A stretch of DNA of 20,835 nucleotides, from positions 1 to 20,835 of the forward strand of contig JAASTF010000019.1 of the NCBI GenBank assembly GCA_021767525.1, read 5' to 3'. The notes under the pieces were generated by a model. It was not told the DNA's origin. It was given only the letters and a program-made list of their open reading frames with translations, and ran no database searches. The stretch is from Paracoccaceae bacterium (GTDB lineage: Bacteria; Pseudomonadota; Alphaproteobacteria; Rhodobacterales; Rhodobacteraceae). Each line of letters opens with the position of its first letter. Within the stretch, counting starts at the first letter, position 1. This document shows positions 1 through 9,571 of the stretch, one piece after another. Made by a program: the position numbers and the translations under genes.

Positions 1-1912
<1,912 letters not shown>

Positions 1913-1916
<4 letters not shown>

Positions 1917-2689
1917 CAGAAAACGTCGTTCTTCATCAAAAACGCGGATCCGCCTTCTGGATCACGCTCAATCGCCCGGAAAAACGCAATGCGCTGAACA
2001 ATGATGTGATCGCGGGTATCTCGGCGGGGATCGCGGCGGCCCAGGCCGATGCCGATATCCGCTGTATCGTGCTGACTGGTGCGGGCGACAAGGCGTTCTG
2101 CGCCGGTGGCGATTTGCAACCTGGCGCCGGCTTTGCCTTTGATTTCTCGCAGCCGCGCACGCCTTATGGCAACCTGATCCGCCAGGCGCAGGATTGCCTG
2201 CTGCCGACGCTTGCTGTGGTCAACGGGCCGTGCATGGCGGGGGGCATGGGGCTGTTGGCGATGGTCGATCTGGCGATTTCGGTGGACAGCGCGAAATTCG
2301 GCCTGCCCGAGGTGCGGGTGGGGGTTTTCCCGATGCAGGTGATGGCGCTGATGAAAACGATGGTGCCGCCGCGGATCCTGCGCGAATGGATGCTGTGCGG
2401 CACACCCTTTACCGCCGCGCAGGCGATGGCGGCGGGGATGCTGAACCGCGTTGTGCCGGCGGCTGACCTTGCCGAAACCGCCCAGGCGATGATCGACGAT
2501 CTGTGCAAGGGCGCGCCCTCGGCCCTGCGTCGGGGCAAATACGCGCTGCGCACGCTGGAACACATGACCTTCGATCAGGCCATCGCCTTTGCCGAGGGGC
2601 AATTGGGCCTGCTTTCGATGACCGGCGATGCGCGCGAGGGGCTGGCCGCCTTCAACGAAAAGCGCGCCCCGCGCTTTGCCGGTGACTAG
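1913..2689 (+). CDS. Enoyl-CoA hydratase/isomerase family protein (crotonase 1)
   Basis: Crotonase-fold enzyme of 258 residues, expected to hydrate or isomerise an enoyl-CoA. Position directly after a carboxylase alpha subunit recalls the glutaconyl-CoA hydratases LiuC and AtuE, which hydrate the carboxylated product. Visible motifs are NRPEKRNALN near residue 20, the oxyanion-hole segment FCAGGDL (62-68), NGPCMAGGMG (104-113), and FGLPEV with Glu133 at the second catalytic position. The first catalytic Glu of classical crotonases is replaced: by gap-free comparison with the neighbouring paralogue, Gly113 stands where that protein has Glu112. The start ATG overlaps the carboxylase stop by 4 bases, with no strong Shine-Dalgarno, consistent with coupling. 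An FPMQVMALMKTMVPP stretch (139-153) may help define a subfamily. Family assignment is firm; the reaction is inferred from context. Confidence 0.93.
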
Positions 2690-2690
2690 C

Positions 2691-3467
2691 ATGACCCGGT
2701 TCGAAACGATCACCCTCACGCAGGCCGACGGCATCGCCACGCTGACCCTGAACCGCCCTGACAGGCGCAACGCCGTCAATGCGCAGATGTCGCGCGAGGT
2801 TCATGCGGCCATGACGCAATGCGAGGCCGATCCCGGCGTCGCCGTCACCATTCTGACCGGTGCCGGGGCCAGTTTTTGCGCGGGCATGGACCTGTCGGCC
2901 TTCGGCCAGGGCGAGGCGCAGGGCATCCTGCATGGCGACGGGCATTTCGGCGGCTTCGTCGCGCTGAAACGGACAAAGCCCGTGATCGCCGCGGTCAACG
3001 GACCCGCTGTTGCCGGTGGGTTCGAAATGGTGCTGGCCTGCGATATGGCGGTGGCCGCTGACACCGCGATCTTCGGCCTGCCCGAGGCCAAGCGCGGCCT
3101 GATCGGCGGCGCGGGCGGCGTGTTCCGCCTGGCGCAACGCCTGCCCATCGCCATCGTGAACGAGATGATCCTGACCGGCGACGCCATCGATGCGGCCCGC
3201 GCGGCGCAGCTGGGCCTGGTGAACCGGGTCGTCGCGGCCGAGGCGGTGATGGGCGCCGCGCATGACCTTGCCCGTCGCGTGGCGGCCAATGCGCCGATGT
3301 CGATCGCGCTCGGCTTGGAATTGGCCCGCACCGCCCAAGCCGGGGACGAAGCCGCGCTTTGGCAGCTGAACGACCGGTTCCTGTCGCGCACCGTCGCCTC
3401 AAAGGATGCGGCCGAAGGCGCGCGTGCCTTTCTGGAAAAGCGTGCGCCCGATTGGCAGGGCCGTTAG
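2691..3467 (+). CDS. Enoyl-CoA hydratase (crotonase 2)
   Basis: Second crotonase-fold protein, 258 residues, probably a true enoyl-CoA hydratase. Visible motifs are NRPDRRNAVN (21-30), the oxyanion-hole segment FCAGMDL (62-68), NGPAVAGGFE (103-112) with the first catalytic Glu112, and FGLPEA with the second, Glu132. Both acid/base residues of classical hydratases are therefore present, unlike the upstream paralogue. The frame extends upstream to 2628 inside the previous gene. The ATG at 2691 is preferred because the protein there aligns with the family start, and it lies one base after the preceding TAG, typical of a coupled operon. It is the last gene of the plus-strand operon. Its stop is 4 bases from the stop of the converging phosphotransferase gene, with no room for a terminator. 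Natural substrate unknown. Confidence 0.94.
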   Translation: MTRFETITLTQADGIATLTLNRPDRRNAVNAQMSREVHAAMTQCEADPGVAVTILTGAGASFCAGMDLSAFGQGEAQGILHGDGHFGGFVALKRTKPVIAAVNGPAVAGGFEMVLACDMAVAADTAIFGLPEAKRGLIGGAGGVFRLAQRLPIAIVNEMILTGDAIDAARAAQLGLVNRVVAAEAVMGAAHDLARRVAANAPMSIALGLELARTAQAGDEAALWQLNDRFLSRTVASKDAAEGARAFLEKRAPDWQGR

Positions 3468-3471
3468 CGGT

Positions 3472-4509
3472 TCACAGCGCGCGGACAAACCCCGCCGCCA
3501 GCTCCGAGATCGGATAGGCCTTGGCGCCAACCTCGCGGGCACGGATGTCCGAGGCGGTGCCATCCTCGGCCCGCTTTGCGATGCCTTGCAGGATCGCGGC
3601 GATCCGGAACATGCTGAGCACCAGGTAAAACTCCCAATCCTCGGGTGGCGTCAGCCCCGAGCGGGCAATGTAGCGGCTGGCATAGGTGGCTTCGTCCGGA
3701 ATGCCGCTCCGGGCGAAATCGGTGCCGGCCAGCCCGCGGAACAACTCGGGCGCAAAGCGCCAGGTCATCAGGTGATAGGCGAAATCGGCAATCGGGTTGC
3801 CGATGGTCGACAGCTCCCAGTCCAGCACGGCGACCACACGCGGTTCGGTCGGGTGGATCAGCACGTTGTCCAACCGGTAATCGCCATGCACGACGCGCGC
3901 GGGGTGTTCGTCGGGCAGGTGGCGCGGCAGCCAGTCGATCAGCAGGTCCATATGGGGGTTTGGCCCGGTAGCCGAGGCCTGGTATTGCCGGGTCCAGCGC
4001 GCGATCTGGCGTTGCAGGTAATCCTCTTTCCGGCCGAAATCGCCCAGGCCGATGGCATCCGGGTCAAGCTGGTGAATCCGCGCGATGGTGTCGTTCATGC
4101 TGTCAAAGATCGCGTCACGGTCCTGGTGCGACAGTTCGGGCAGGCGTGGATCCCAGAAGACGCGGCCGGGCACCATGTCCATCACGTAAAAGATGCTGCC
4201 CAGCACGGTTTCATCCATGCACAATTCGCGCACCCTGGGCACCGGGATGCCCGCCTTGTGCATCGCCGAAAGCACGCGGAATTCGCGGTCGACCGCGTGC
4301 GCGCTGGGCAAGACCGGGCCAAGCGGCTTGCGTCGCAGCACGTAATCGCCCGCGTTGGTGTGGATGCGGAAGGTGGGGTTCGATTGCCCGCCTTCGAACT
4401 TGCTTAACCGCAGCGGCCCGACAAACCCAGTGACATTCCGTGCCATCCAGGCCGCAAGCGCCTGTTCGTCGGGCCATTGGGATGGGGCGGGCTGCTTGGC
4501 CTGCGGCAT
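3472..4509 (-). CDS. Phosphotransferase family protein (ACAD10/ACAD11 aminoglycoside-phosphotransferase-like)
   Basis: Protein-kinase-fold phosphotransferase of 345 residues, of the type fused to or clustered with acyl-CoA dehydrogenases (the N-terminal kinase-like half of ACAD10/ACAD11). In mammals these proteins act in 4-hydroxy fatty acid catabolism through a phosphorylated acyl-CoA; transferring that role here is inference. Visible motifs are the ATP-loop-like FEGGQSNPTF (38-47), a Lys in YVLRRKP (61), the catalytic HGDYRLDN (208-215) and a metal-binding LDWE (229-232) replacing DFG. The frame stays open to 4659, but the ATG at 4509 is preferred: it follows AAGGCG at a suitable distance, and the upstream extension is low-complexity Arg/Pro that overlaps the synthetase gene. 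It is the last gene of the minus-strand run, 55 bases after the acyl-CoA synthetase, converging on crotonase 2. Confidence 0.92.
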   Translation of the reverse strand: MPQAKQPAPSQWPDEQALAAWMARNVTGFVGPLRLSKFEGGQSNPTFRIHTNAGDYVLRRKPLGPVLPSAHAVDREFRVLSAMHKAGIPVPRVRELCMDETVLGSIFYVMDMVPGRVFWDPRLPELSHQDRDAIFDSMNDTIARIHQLDPDAIGLGDFGRKEDYLQRQIARWTRQYQASATGPNPHMDLLIDWLPRHLPDEHPARVVHGDYRLDNVLIHPTEPRVVAVLDWELSTIGNPIADFAYHLMTWRFAPELFRGLAGTDFARSGIPDEATYASRYIARSGLTPPEDWEFYLVLSMFRIAAILQGIAKRAEDGTASDIRAREVGAKAYPISELAAGFVRAL

Positions 4510-4564
4510 GTCGGTCGCCTTGTTCTGTTGCACCTTCGACTGTCCGGCGCGGCCGGGCCGCCTG

Positions 4565-6136
4565 TCAAGCGGGCTCGTCGGCGTAAAGATCGCGATAGGC
4601 CTCGCGCAGCTCGACCTTGCGAAGCTTGCCGGTGGCGGTCTTGGGCACCTCGTCGACAAAGACGATGCGCTTGGGCAACTGAAAGCCGCCCAGATGCTTG
4701 GACAGTTGCGCCATGATCGGTTCGGGGTCTTGCGCCTGGCCGGGCTTGACGACCACGAAGGCGGTCACAGCCTCACCCCATTTCGCGTGGGGGATGCCCA
4801 CGGCGATCGCCTCTTGCACGGACGGGCAATCAAGCAGATGCGCCTCGATCTGCATGGACGAGACGTTTTCACCGCCCGACTTGATCATGTCCTTGGTGCG
4901 GTCAAGGAACTCGAACTCGCCATATTCGTTGATGCGGCCGATATCGCCGGTGTGGTGCCAGCCGAACTTGCGCGCCTCGTCGGTGGCCTGCTGGTTGCGG
5001 TAATAGCCGTACATCACATTGGGGCCGCGATGCACCAGCTCGCCGATTTCGCCATCGGGCAGCAGGCTGCCATCCGGGCCCATGACGGCCAGGTCGTTGA
5101 TCAGGGTCGGCTCGCCCCAGACATTGCCAAAGCGTTTCAACTGCATCTCGGGGCGCGACATGGTTGTGATCGGATACATCTCGGTCTGGCCCGAGGTCAG
5201 GATGAAATTTGGACAAATCCTGTCGATCATCCGACGCATCAGGCTCTCGTACATCGGCGCCATGGTATGCAGACCCAGGCGCAACGACGCGGTCGAGCGG
5301 GTTTCGATGTCGGGATGATCCAGCATCGCGGCATACATCATCGGCAGGCCCACAACCATCGTCAGCTTTTCCTCGTCGATGGCGCGCAGCATCTGCGCCG
5401 GGTCGAAGCCGCGCAGCAGCACACAGCGCGCGCCCACCAGCAGGAACGACAGCAGCAGCACATGCGCCCCGCAGTGAAACAGCGGCAGTTGCAGCGGCAG
5501 CCCGTCTTCGCGCGTCAGGCTCCATTCCACGGCATCGGTCATGATCGCCATGTAGATGGATTGATGCGTGTGCATCGCGCCCTTTGGTTTCGAGGTGGTG
5601 CCGCTGGTATAGATGATGGCGGCGATGTCATCGCGGTCGATCTCGACCTCGGGTTCGGTGTCGGGCCGATCGGCGCAAAAATCGAACCCGTCGCCCAGCA
5701 GGGTCATCGGCAGGCCCAGCCGTTTCGCCACGGCGCCCAGATTGGGGTGCTCGGCCAGCGCGGTTTCGCAGACCACATGGGCCACCCCGGCATGGGTCAG
5801 GGTGTAGTCCACGTCGTCATCGTCCAGCATCAGGTTGATCGGCACCCAGACCAGCCCGGCGCGATGGATGGCGAACAGCACGGTCACCAGCTCGATCGAG
5901 TTGCCGAACATCATGGCGCATCTGTCGCCCGGCGACAGACCCTGTGCCAAAAGGTAGTGCGCCATGCGGTTGGCTTGCGCGTCCAACGCGGCATAGGTGA
6001 TGCGACGCTCGCCCTCGATCAGGGCGATGTTGTCGGGCAGCCGGCGGGCGGTGCGCCGCAGCACATCGCCGATAGCGATACGCGAGATTTCGGACGGCGG
6101 CGGGGTCACGCCCCAATCGATGTTGCGGCTTGCCAT
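4565..6136 (-). CDS. AMP-dependent acyl-CoA synthetase/ligase
   Basis: Adenylate-forming enzyme (ANL superfamily), 523 residues, expected to activate a carboxylic acid to its acyl-CoA with ATP. Visible motifs, numbered from ATG 6136, are the P-loop YTSGTTSKPKG (176-186), SGQTEM in the A5 region (315-320), HTGDIGR (395-401), the hinge DRTKDMIKSGGENVS (412-426), and the C-terminal catalytic Lys in TGKLRK (about 504). No signal peptide is seen, so it is cytoplasmic. The ATG at 6136 is chosen over the in-frame GTG at 6148 because GGAGGA, an excellent ribosome binding site, lies just upstream of the ATG and would otherwise be coding. Its place between an acyl-CoA dehydrogenase and an ACAD10/11-type phosphotransferase suggests it feeds the same degradation route. 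Medium- or long-chain, branched or aromatic acids are all possible; the sequence does not decide. Confidence 0.95.
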   Translation of the reverse strand: MASRNIDWGVTPPPSEISRIAIGDVLRRTARRLPDNIALIEGERRITYAALDAQANRMAHYLLAQGLSPGDRCAMMFGNSIELVTVLFAIHRAGLVWVPINLMLDDDDVDYTLTHAGVAHVVCETALAEHPNLGAVAKRLGLPMTLLGDGFDFCADRPDTEPEVEIDRDDIAAIIYTSGTTSKPKGAMHTHQSIYMAIMTDAVEWSLTREDGLPLQLPLFHCGAHVLLLSFLLVGARCVLLRGFDPAQMLRAIDEEKLTMVVGLPMMYAAMLDHPDIETRSTASLRLGLHTMAPMYESLMRRMIDRICPNFILTSGQTEMYPITTMSRPEMQLKRFGNVWGEPTLINDLAVMGPDGSLLPDGEIGELVHRGPNVMYGYYRNQQATDEARKFGWHHTGDIGRINEYGEFEFLDRTKDMIKSGGENVSSMQIEAHLLDCPSVQEAIAVGIPHAKWGEAVTAFVVVKPGQAQDPEPIMAQLSKHLGGFQLPKRIVFVDEVPKTATGKLRKVELREAYRDLYADEPA

Positions 6137-6226
6137 GGGCTCCTCCACGGTTGGCGTGCGTTTTTGAAATCACGCTACCCGTGCGCGGCGCGCAAAACTT
6201 GTGAAAAGCGGCTAGGGGCGGCGCCG

Positions 6227-7375
6227 TCAGTCCGCCCCGATGCCCATGTACTTGGTCAGGATACGCAGCATCACCTCGTCGGCGCCACCGGCGATCGAGG
6301 TCAGCCGCGTGTCACGGAAAATCCGCGAAATCTCGCTTTCCTCGGTATAGCCCATGCCGCCCCAGAATTGCAGGCAGCCATCGGCGATCTGCCGCGCCAG
6401 GCGCCCGGCCTTGAGCTTGGCCATCGTGGCCAGCCGCGTGGCGTCTTGCCCGGCTGCGACCATCTCGACCCCGCGCCAGTTCAGCGCGTTCAGCGATTCC
6501 AGCTCGGCCTGCATCTCGGCCAGTTTGAAATTGACCCATTGGTTGTCGAGGATCGACTTGCCGAATGCCTTGCGCTCGCGGGTATAGTCGATGGTGCAGT
6601 CGATGGCGCGTTGCAGCATCGCGGCGTTGTTCAGCGCACCCCACAGCCGTTCGACCTGGAATTGCTCCATCTGATAGATGAAGCCCATGTTCTCTTCGCC
6701 GATGCGGTTGGTTTGCGGCACGCGCACCTCGTCAAAGAACAGCTGCGCCGTGTCGGACGAGCGCATCCCCATCTTGTCGATCTTGCGGGCGACCTCGACC
6801 CCCTCGGTTTTCATCGGCACCATGATCAGCGACTTGTTGCGATGCGCGGGCCCGTCGCCGGTATTGGCCAGAAGGCAGCAGAAATCGGCCTGCGTGCCGT
6901 TGGTGATCCACATCTTCGTGCCGCTGATGACGTAATCGCCGCCATCCTTGCGCGCCACCGTCTTGATCGACGCCACGTCTGACCCGCTGCCCGGTTCCGA
7001 CACGCCGATGCAACCCACCAGATCGCCCGAGATCGCGGGGCGCAGGAATTCCTCGCGCAGGGCGTCGCTGCCGTGCTGTTCCAGCGCGGGGGTGCACATG
7101 TCGGTCTGCACGCCGATGCCCATCGCCACGCCGCCCGCCTTCATCCGGCCAAGCGCCTCGGCCACCACGGCGGCATAGGTGAAATCCAGCCCCATCCCGC
7201 CGAAGCGTTCGGATTTCGAAACGCCCAACATGCCCAGGTCGCCAAAGGATTTCATGATCTCGCGCGCGGGCCAGACCCCCGCCTCTTCCCAGTCGTCGAT
7301 ATGGGGGTTCACGTGCTGGTCGATCCAGGCATGGACCGAGGCGCGGATCGCTTCGTGTTCGTGGGTCAGTTGCAA
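6227..7375 (-). CDS. Acyl-CoA dehydrogenase
   Basis: FAD-dependent acyl-CoA dehydrogenase of 382 residues, introducing the alpha-beta double bond and passing electrons to ETF. Visible motifs are VSEPGSGSDVASIKT (125-139), MWITNG (155-160), RKAFGKSILDNQ (268-279), QFWGGMGYTEES (336-347) and FRDTRLTSIAGG (353-364). The MCAD-type catalytic Glu position (Y-E-G-T) reads A-G-G-A here, while Glu242 in QVERL matches the helix-G Glu used by isovaleryl-CoA and long-chain dehydrogenases. This favours, but does not prove, a branched substrate. The start is a TTG at 7373-7375, supported by AAGGAG six bases upstream and by the family N-terminus (QLTHEHEAIRASV). It lies 28 bases after the HSDL2-like SDR and 90 before the synthetase, so it is probably in one operon. 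Candidate roles include isovaleryl-, citronellyl- or another methyl-branched acyl-CoA dehydrogenase. Confidence 0.95.
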   Translation of the reverse strand: MQLTHEHEAIRASVHAWIDQHVNPHIDDWEEAGVWPAREIMKSFGDLGMLGVSKSERFGGMGLDFTYAAVVAEALGRMKAGGVAMGIGVQTDMCTPALEQHGSDALREEFLRPAISGDLVGCIGVSEPGSGSDVASIKTVARKDGGDYVISGTKMWITNGTQADFCCLLANTGDGPAHRNKSLIMVPMKTEGVEVARKIDKMGMRSSDTAQLFFDEVRVPQTNRIGEENMGFIYQMEQFQVERLWGALNNAAMLQRAIDCTIDYTRERKAFGKSILDNQWVNFKLAEMQAELESLNALNWRGVEMVAAGQDATRLATMAKLKAGRLARQIADGCLQFWGGMGYTEESEISRIFRDTRLTSIAGGADEVMLRILTKYMGIGAD

Positions 7376-7403
7376 AGCAATCTCCTTTTCTCGGCTTGCT
7401 CGG

Positions 7404-8234
7404 TTAGCTGTCGACGTAAAGATCCAGCATCAGGTCGGTGCAGGCAGGATCGTTCAGGTAGCTATCGAAATCGGTTTTTCCGGCCGCGCGCAACACGTCT
7501 TCGTCCAACAGTGTCTGGCCCGTCAGATCGGCGGGGTCGGCGCACAGGATCGCGTGGGCGGCATCGGCCATGATCTGCGGCGTGCGCGAGCGGGCGATGT
7601 AATCGGCGCCCACCTCGAATTCGACGGCGGCGGTGGCGATGGTGGTGCGTGGCCACAACGTGTTGACGGCGATGCCGGCGGGGCGCAATTCCTGCGCCAG
7701 GCCCAGCGACATCAGCGTCATCGCGTATTTCGTGGTGGTATAGGGGATATAGGGCCCCAGCCATTTCGGATTTAGATTCAGCGGCGGCGACAGGCTCAGA
7801 ACATGGGCATGGCCGGACTTTTCCAGCCAGGGCAGCGCGGCCTTGGTCACCGACAGAACCGCCCGGGTGTTGATCTGGTGGATCAGGTCAAAGCGTTTCA
7901 TGTCGATCCGGGCGGCGGGTTCCAACCGGATGGCGCCGGCATTGTTCACCACGATATCGATCCCGCCAAAGCGTTGGGCGGCGCTCTCCATCGCCGCCGC
8001 GACCGAGGCATCGTCGCGCACATCGACCTGCGCCGCCAGCGCCTTGCCGCCGGCCTGTTCCACCTCGGCGGCGACGCTGTGTATGGTGCCGGGCAGCTTC
8101 GGGTGCGGCTGATCCGATTTGGCGGCGATCACCACGTTCGCCCCGTCCGACGCCGCGCGCAGCGCGATCGCGCGACCGATGCCGCGGCTTGCGCCGGTTA
8201 TGAAAAGCGTGCGTCCACCCAGATCACCAGGCAT
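7404..8234 (-). CDS. Short-chain dehydrogenase/reductase, HSDL2-like
   Basis: NAD(P)-dependent SDR of 276 residues. Visible motifs are the nucleotide-binding TGASRGIG (13-20), NNAG (97-100), SLSPPLNLNP (147-156) containing the likely catalytic Ser, and the active-site Y165-T-T-T-K169. The SPPLNLNP segment and NTLWPRTTIATAA (191-203) closely resemble the SDR domain of hydroxysteroid dehydrogenase-like protein 2 (HSDL2). The sterol-carrier (SCP2) domain of animal HSDL2 is absent. Related bacterial enzymes occur in fatty acid and terpenoid degradation clusters; the substrate here is unknown. The start at ATG 8234 is preferred over the frame's upstream extension to 8297, because GAAAGGA precedes it and the Rossmann strand begins right after. 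It is followed 28 bases later by the acyl-CoA dehydrogenase and preceded by the MBL-fold gene. Confidence 0.93.
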   Translation of the reverse strand: MPGDLGGRTLFITGASRGIGRAIALRAASDGANVVIAAKSDQPHPKLPGTIHSVAAEVEQAGGKALAAQVDVRDDASVAAAMESAAQRFGGIDIVVNNAGAIRLEPAARIDMKRFDLIHQINTRAVLSVTKAALPWLEKSGHAHVLSLSPPLNLNPKWLGPYIPYTTTKYAMTLMSLGLAQELRPAGIAVNTLWPRTTIATAAVEFEVGADYIARSRTPQIMADAAHAILCADPADLTGQTLLDEDVLRAAGKTDFDSYLNDPACTDLMLDLYVDS

Positions 8235-8330
8235 GGGGCCGGTCCTTTCGATACAGCGCACGCAGGGGCGCGGCGCCCGCCCTTTTCTAGGGGCCACGCC
8301 CCGGCCCGTGCTTGCGCCGAGTGGCTGCGC
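8235..8330. other. Intergenic gap with two small GC-rich hairpins
   Basis: This 96-base gap lies between the MBL-fold gene and the HSDL2-like SDR on the minus strand. It holds two perfect 5-base-pair inverted repeats with 3-base loops, at 8266-8278 and 8290-8302. A TTTT run lies between them (about 8282-8287), following the first hairpin on the plus strand only. On the minus strand, the direction of the flanking genes, no T-tract follows either hairpin, so a terminator there is not supported. They could attenuate or protect the transcript, or be chance in GC-rich DNA. Confidence 0.25.
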
Positions 8331-9353
8331 CTAGGCGGGGCGGATCACCCGCGTTCCGTCATCGCGGTCTTCCCAGGCGCAGGTGCCCAGTTCGACCAGG
8401 TAGTTGGTATGCGCCAGGGTTTCGGAAAAGGCGAAACTCATCTCGTGCGGTGTCAGGCCGGGGCGGAACATCAGCGGCACCAGCTGTGCCGCGCTGTGCG
8501 GCCCCTGCGCCACCGCGTCGCGAATGATCTGGCAGCGCTCTTCGTGGTGCCGGGCCAGCTCGGCGCAGCGCCCGTGCAGCCCGTGAAACGGCAGCCGGTG
8601 CCCGGCCAGGGTCAGCGCGTCGTCGGCGATCACCTCTTGCAGCCGGGCCAGCGACGCCAGGAACGCGCCCAGCGGGTCGCCCGACGGCTCGTACGCCATG
8701 ACCGAGACATTCGGGCTGATCTTTTCCAGCACCTGATCGGCGCCCAGGAACAGCTTTTCGCCGGGAAGATACAGCATCACCTGTTCGGGGCAGTGCCCAT
8801 CGCCAGTCAGAACCTGAAAGTCGCGACCGCCCACGCTCAGCACGTCACCATCGGCCAGCCGCCGGAAGGTGAAGGGCGGTTTCGATAGCATCCGCATGTA
8901 TTCCTGCCCCTGGGTGCTGACCAGGGCGGCGATCTCGGGGGTCATCCCGTGACTTGCGTAAAACCGGCTATAGTCGGTCGCGGCGAATATCTCGGGCGAG
9001 TTGTAGAAATTCATCGCCGACAGAAAAGCGGTGCGGCTGGTCAGCAACGGAATCTCAAGCCGGTCGCACAGCCAGCCGGCCAGGCCGATATGATCGGGGT
9101 GGTGATGGGTGACCAGCAAGCCGGTAAAGGCCATGCCACGCAGCGGACCGTCGAACAGCGCCTGCCATTGCGCGCGGCAGGTACGGTTGTCGATCCCGGC
9201 ATCGACGATCAGCCAGCCGTCATGGTCTTGGATGAAATAGATATTCACGTGGTCCAGCCGAAAGGGCAGGGACAGCCGCGCCCACAAGATACCGGGGCGG
9301 ATGGTGACGATCTCGCCGGGCGCGGGCGCCTCGGTAAAGGGAAAATCCAGCAT
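8331..9353 (-). CDS. MBL-fold metallo-hydrolase (glyoxalase II / LACTB2-like)
   Basis: Metallo-beta-lactamase-fold hydrolase, 340 residues. The metal site is clear: THHHPDH (82-88) provides the HxHxDH ligands, followed by His187 in TGDGH, Asp206 in LGADQ and His252 in AGHR. Fold and length, with a C-terminal roughly 80-residue extension that may be a winged helix (PHSAAQLVPLMF), resemble LACTB2 and glyoxalase II relatives. These are thioesterases or nucleases, and a role in releasing CoA or cleaning up acyl thioesters in this locus is inference. The frame is open upstream to 9506, but the ATG at 9353 gives the expected family N-terminus, and the extension (Arg/Ala/Pro-rich, inside the divergent intergenic region) looks non-coding. 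The ribosome binding site is weak (GGACGGAA). It is first in the minus-strand run, 96 bases ahead of the SDR and divergent from the second SDR. Confidence 0.92.
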   Translation of the reverse strand: MLDFPFTEAPAPGEIVTIRPGILWARLSLPFRLDHVNIYFIQDHDGWLIVDAGIDNRTCRAQWQALFDGPLRGMAFTGLLVTHHHPDHIGLAGWLCDRLEIPLLTSRTAFLSAMNFYNSPEIFAATDYSRFYASHGMTPEIAALVSTQGQEYMRMLSKPPFTFRRLADGDVLSVGGRDFQVLTGDGHCPEQVMLYLPGEKLFLGADQVLEKISPNVSVMAYEPSGDPLGAFLASLARLQEVIADDALTLAGHRLPFHGLHGRCAELARHHEERCQIIRDAVAQGPHSAAQLVPLMFRPGLTPHEMSFAFSETLAHTNYLVELGTCAWEDRDDGTRVIRPA

Positions 9354-9571
9354 GATCGGGTCGTTCCGTCCGTCGTTGTGCCGCCCGGAGTAGCGCAGGC
9401 GGACAGGGCAGGGCCAGCGATATGTCGCCTGTGCCCAGGCCCGTGGGGCATCATCGCGCGGTGGCCGCCGCGCGGCTTGCGCCCAGGCGCTGCGCAGCCG
9501 GCGCATCGGCGCAAGTCACACGCGGCCGCCGGCCCTAGCCTGCACCCCACACCCAAAAACAGGAGCGGCAC
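9354..9571. promoter_or_regulatory. Divergent intergenic region, probable bidirectional promoter
   Basis: These 218 bases separate the divergent starts of the MBL-fold gene (minus) and the second SDR (plus), so promoters for both transcripts should lie here. I see no convincing -35/-10 pair. Two inverted repeats stand out: a 7-base-pair arm pair with a 6-base loop at 9455-9474 (CGCGCGG/CCGCGCG), and a shorter GCGA-TATG-TCGC at 9417-9428. Either could be an operator for a regulator encoded elsewhere, but high GC makes chance palindromes likely. Confidence 0.4.
9455..9474. other. 7-bp inverted repeat in the divergent promoter region
   Basis: The sequence reads CGCGCGG, six spacer bases, then CCGCGCG, a perfect 7-base-pair inverted repeat. 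It lies nearly midway between the divergent starts. No T-tract follows on either strand, so it is not a Rho-independent terminator. An operator or an incidental GC-rich hairpin are the alternatives. Confidence 0.3.

Noticed and set aside
4355..6982. An 875-codon plus-strand open frame across the phosphotransferase, synthetase and dehydrogenase genes
   Set aside because: It is His/Gln/Arg/Gly-rich with no family motifs and spans three well-supported genes on the other strand. It is an antisense shadow of GC-rich third-position bias.
8266..8287. Rho-independent terminator on the plus strand (hairpin followed by TTTT)
   Set aside because: No plus-strand gene ends nearby, the stem is only 5 base pairs, and four bases separate stem and T-run. 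Too weak to call.
9354..9506. N-terminal extension of the MBL-fold protein to 9506
   Set aside because: The extra 51 residues are Arg/Ala/Pro-rich, unlike the family, and occupy the divergent promoter region. The ATG at 9353 fits family length.
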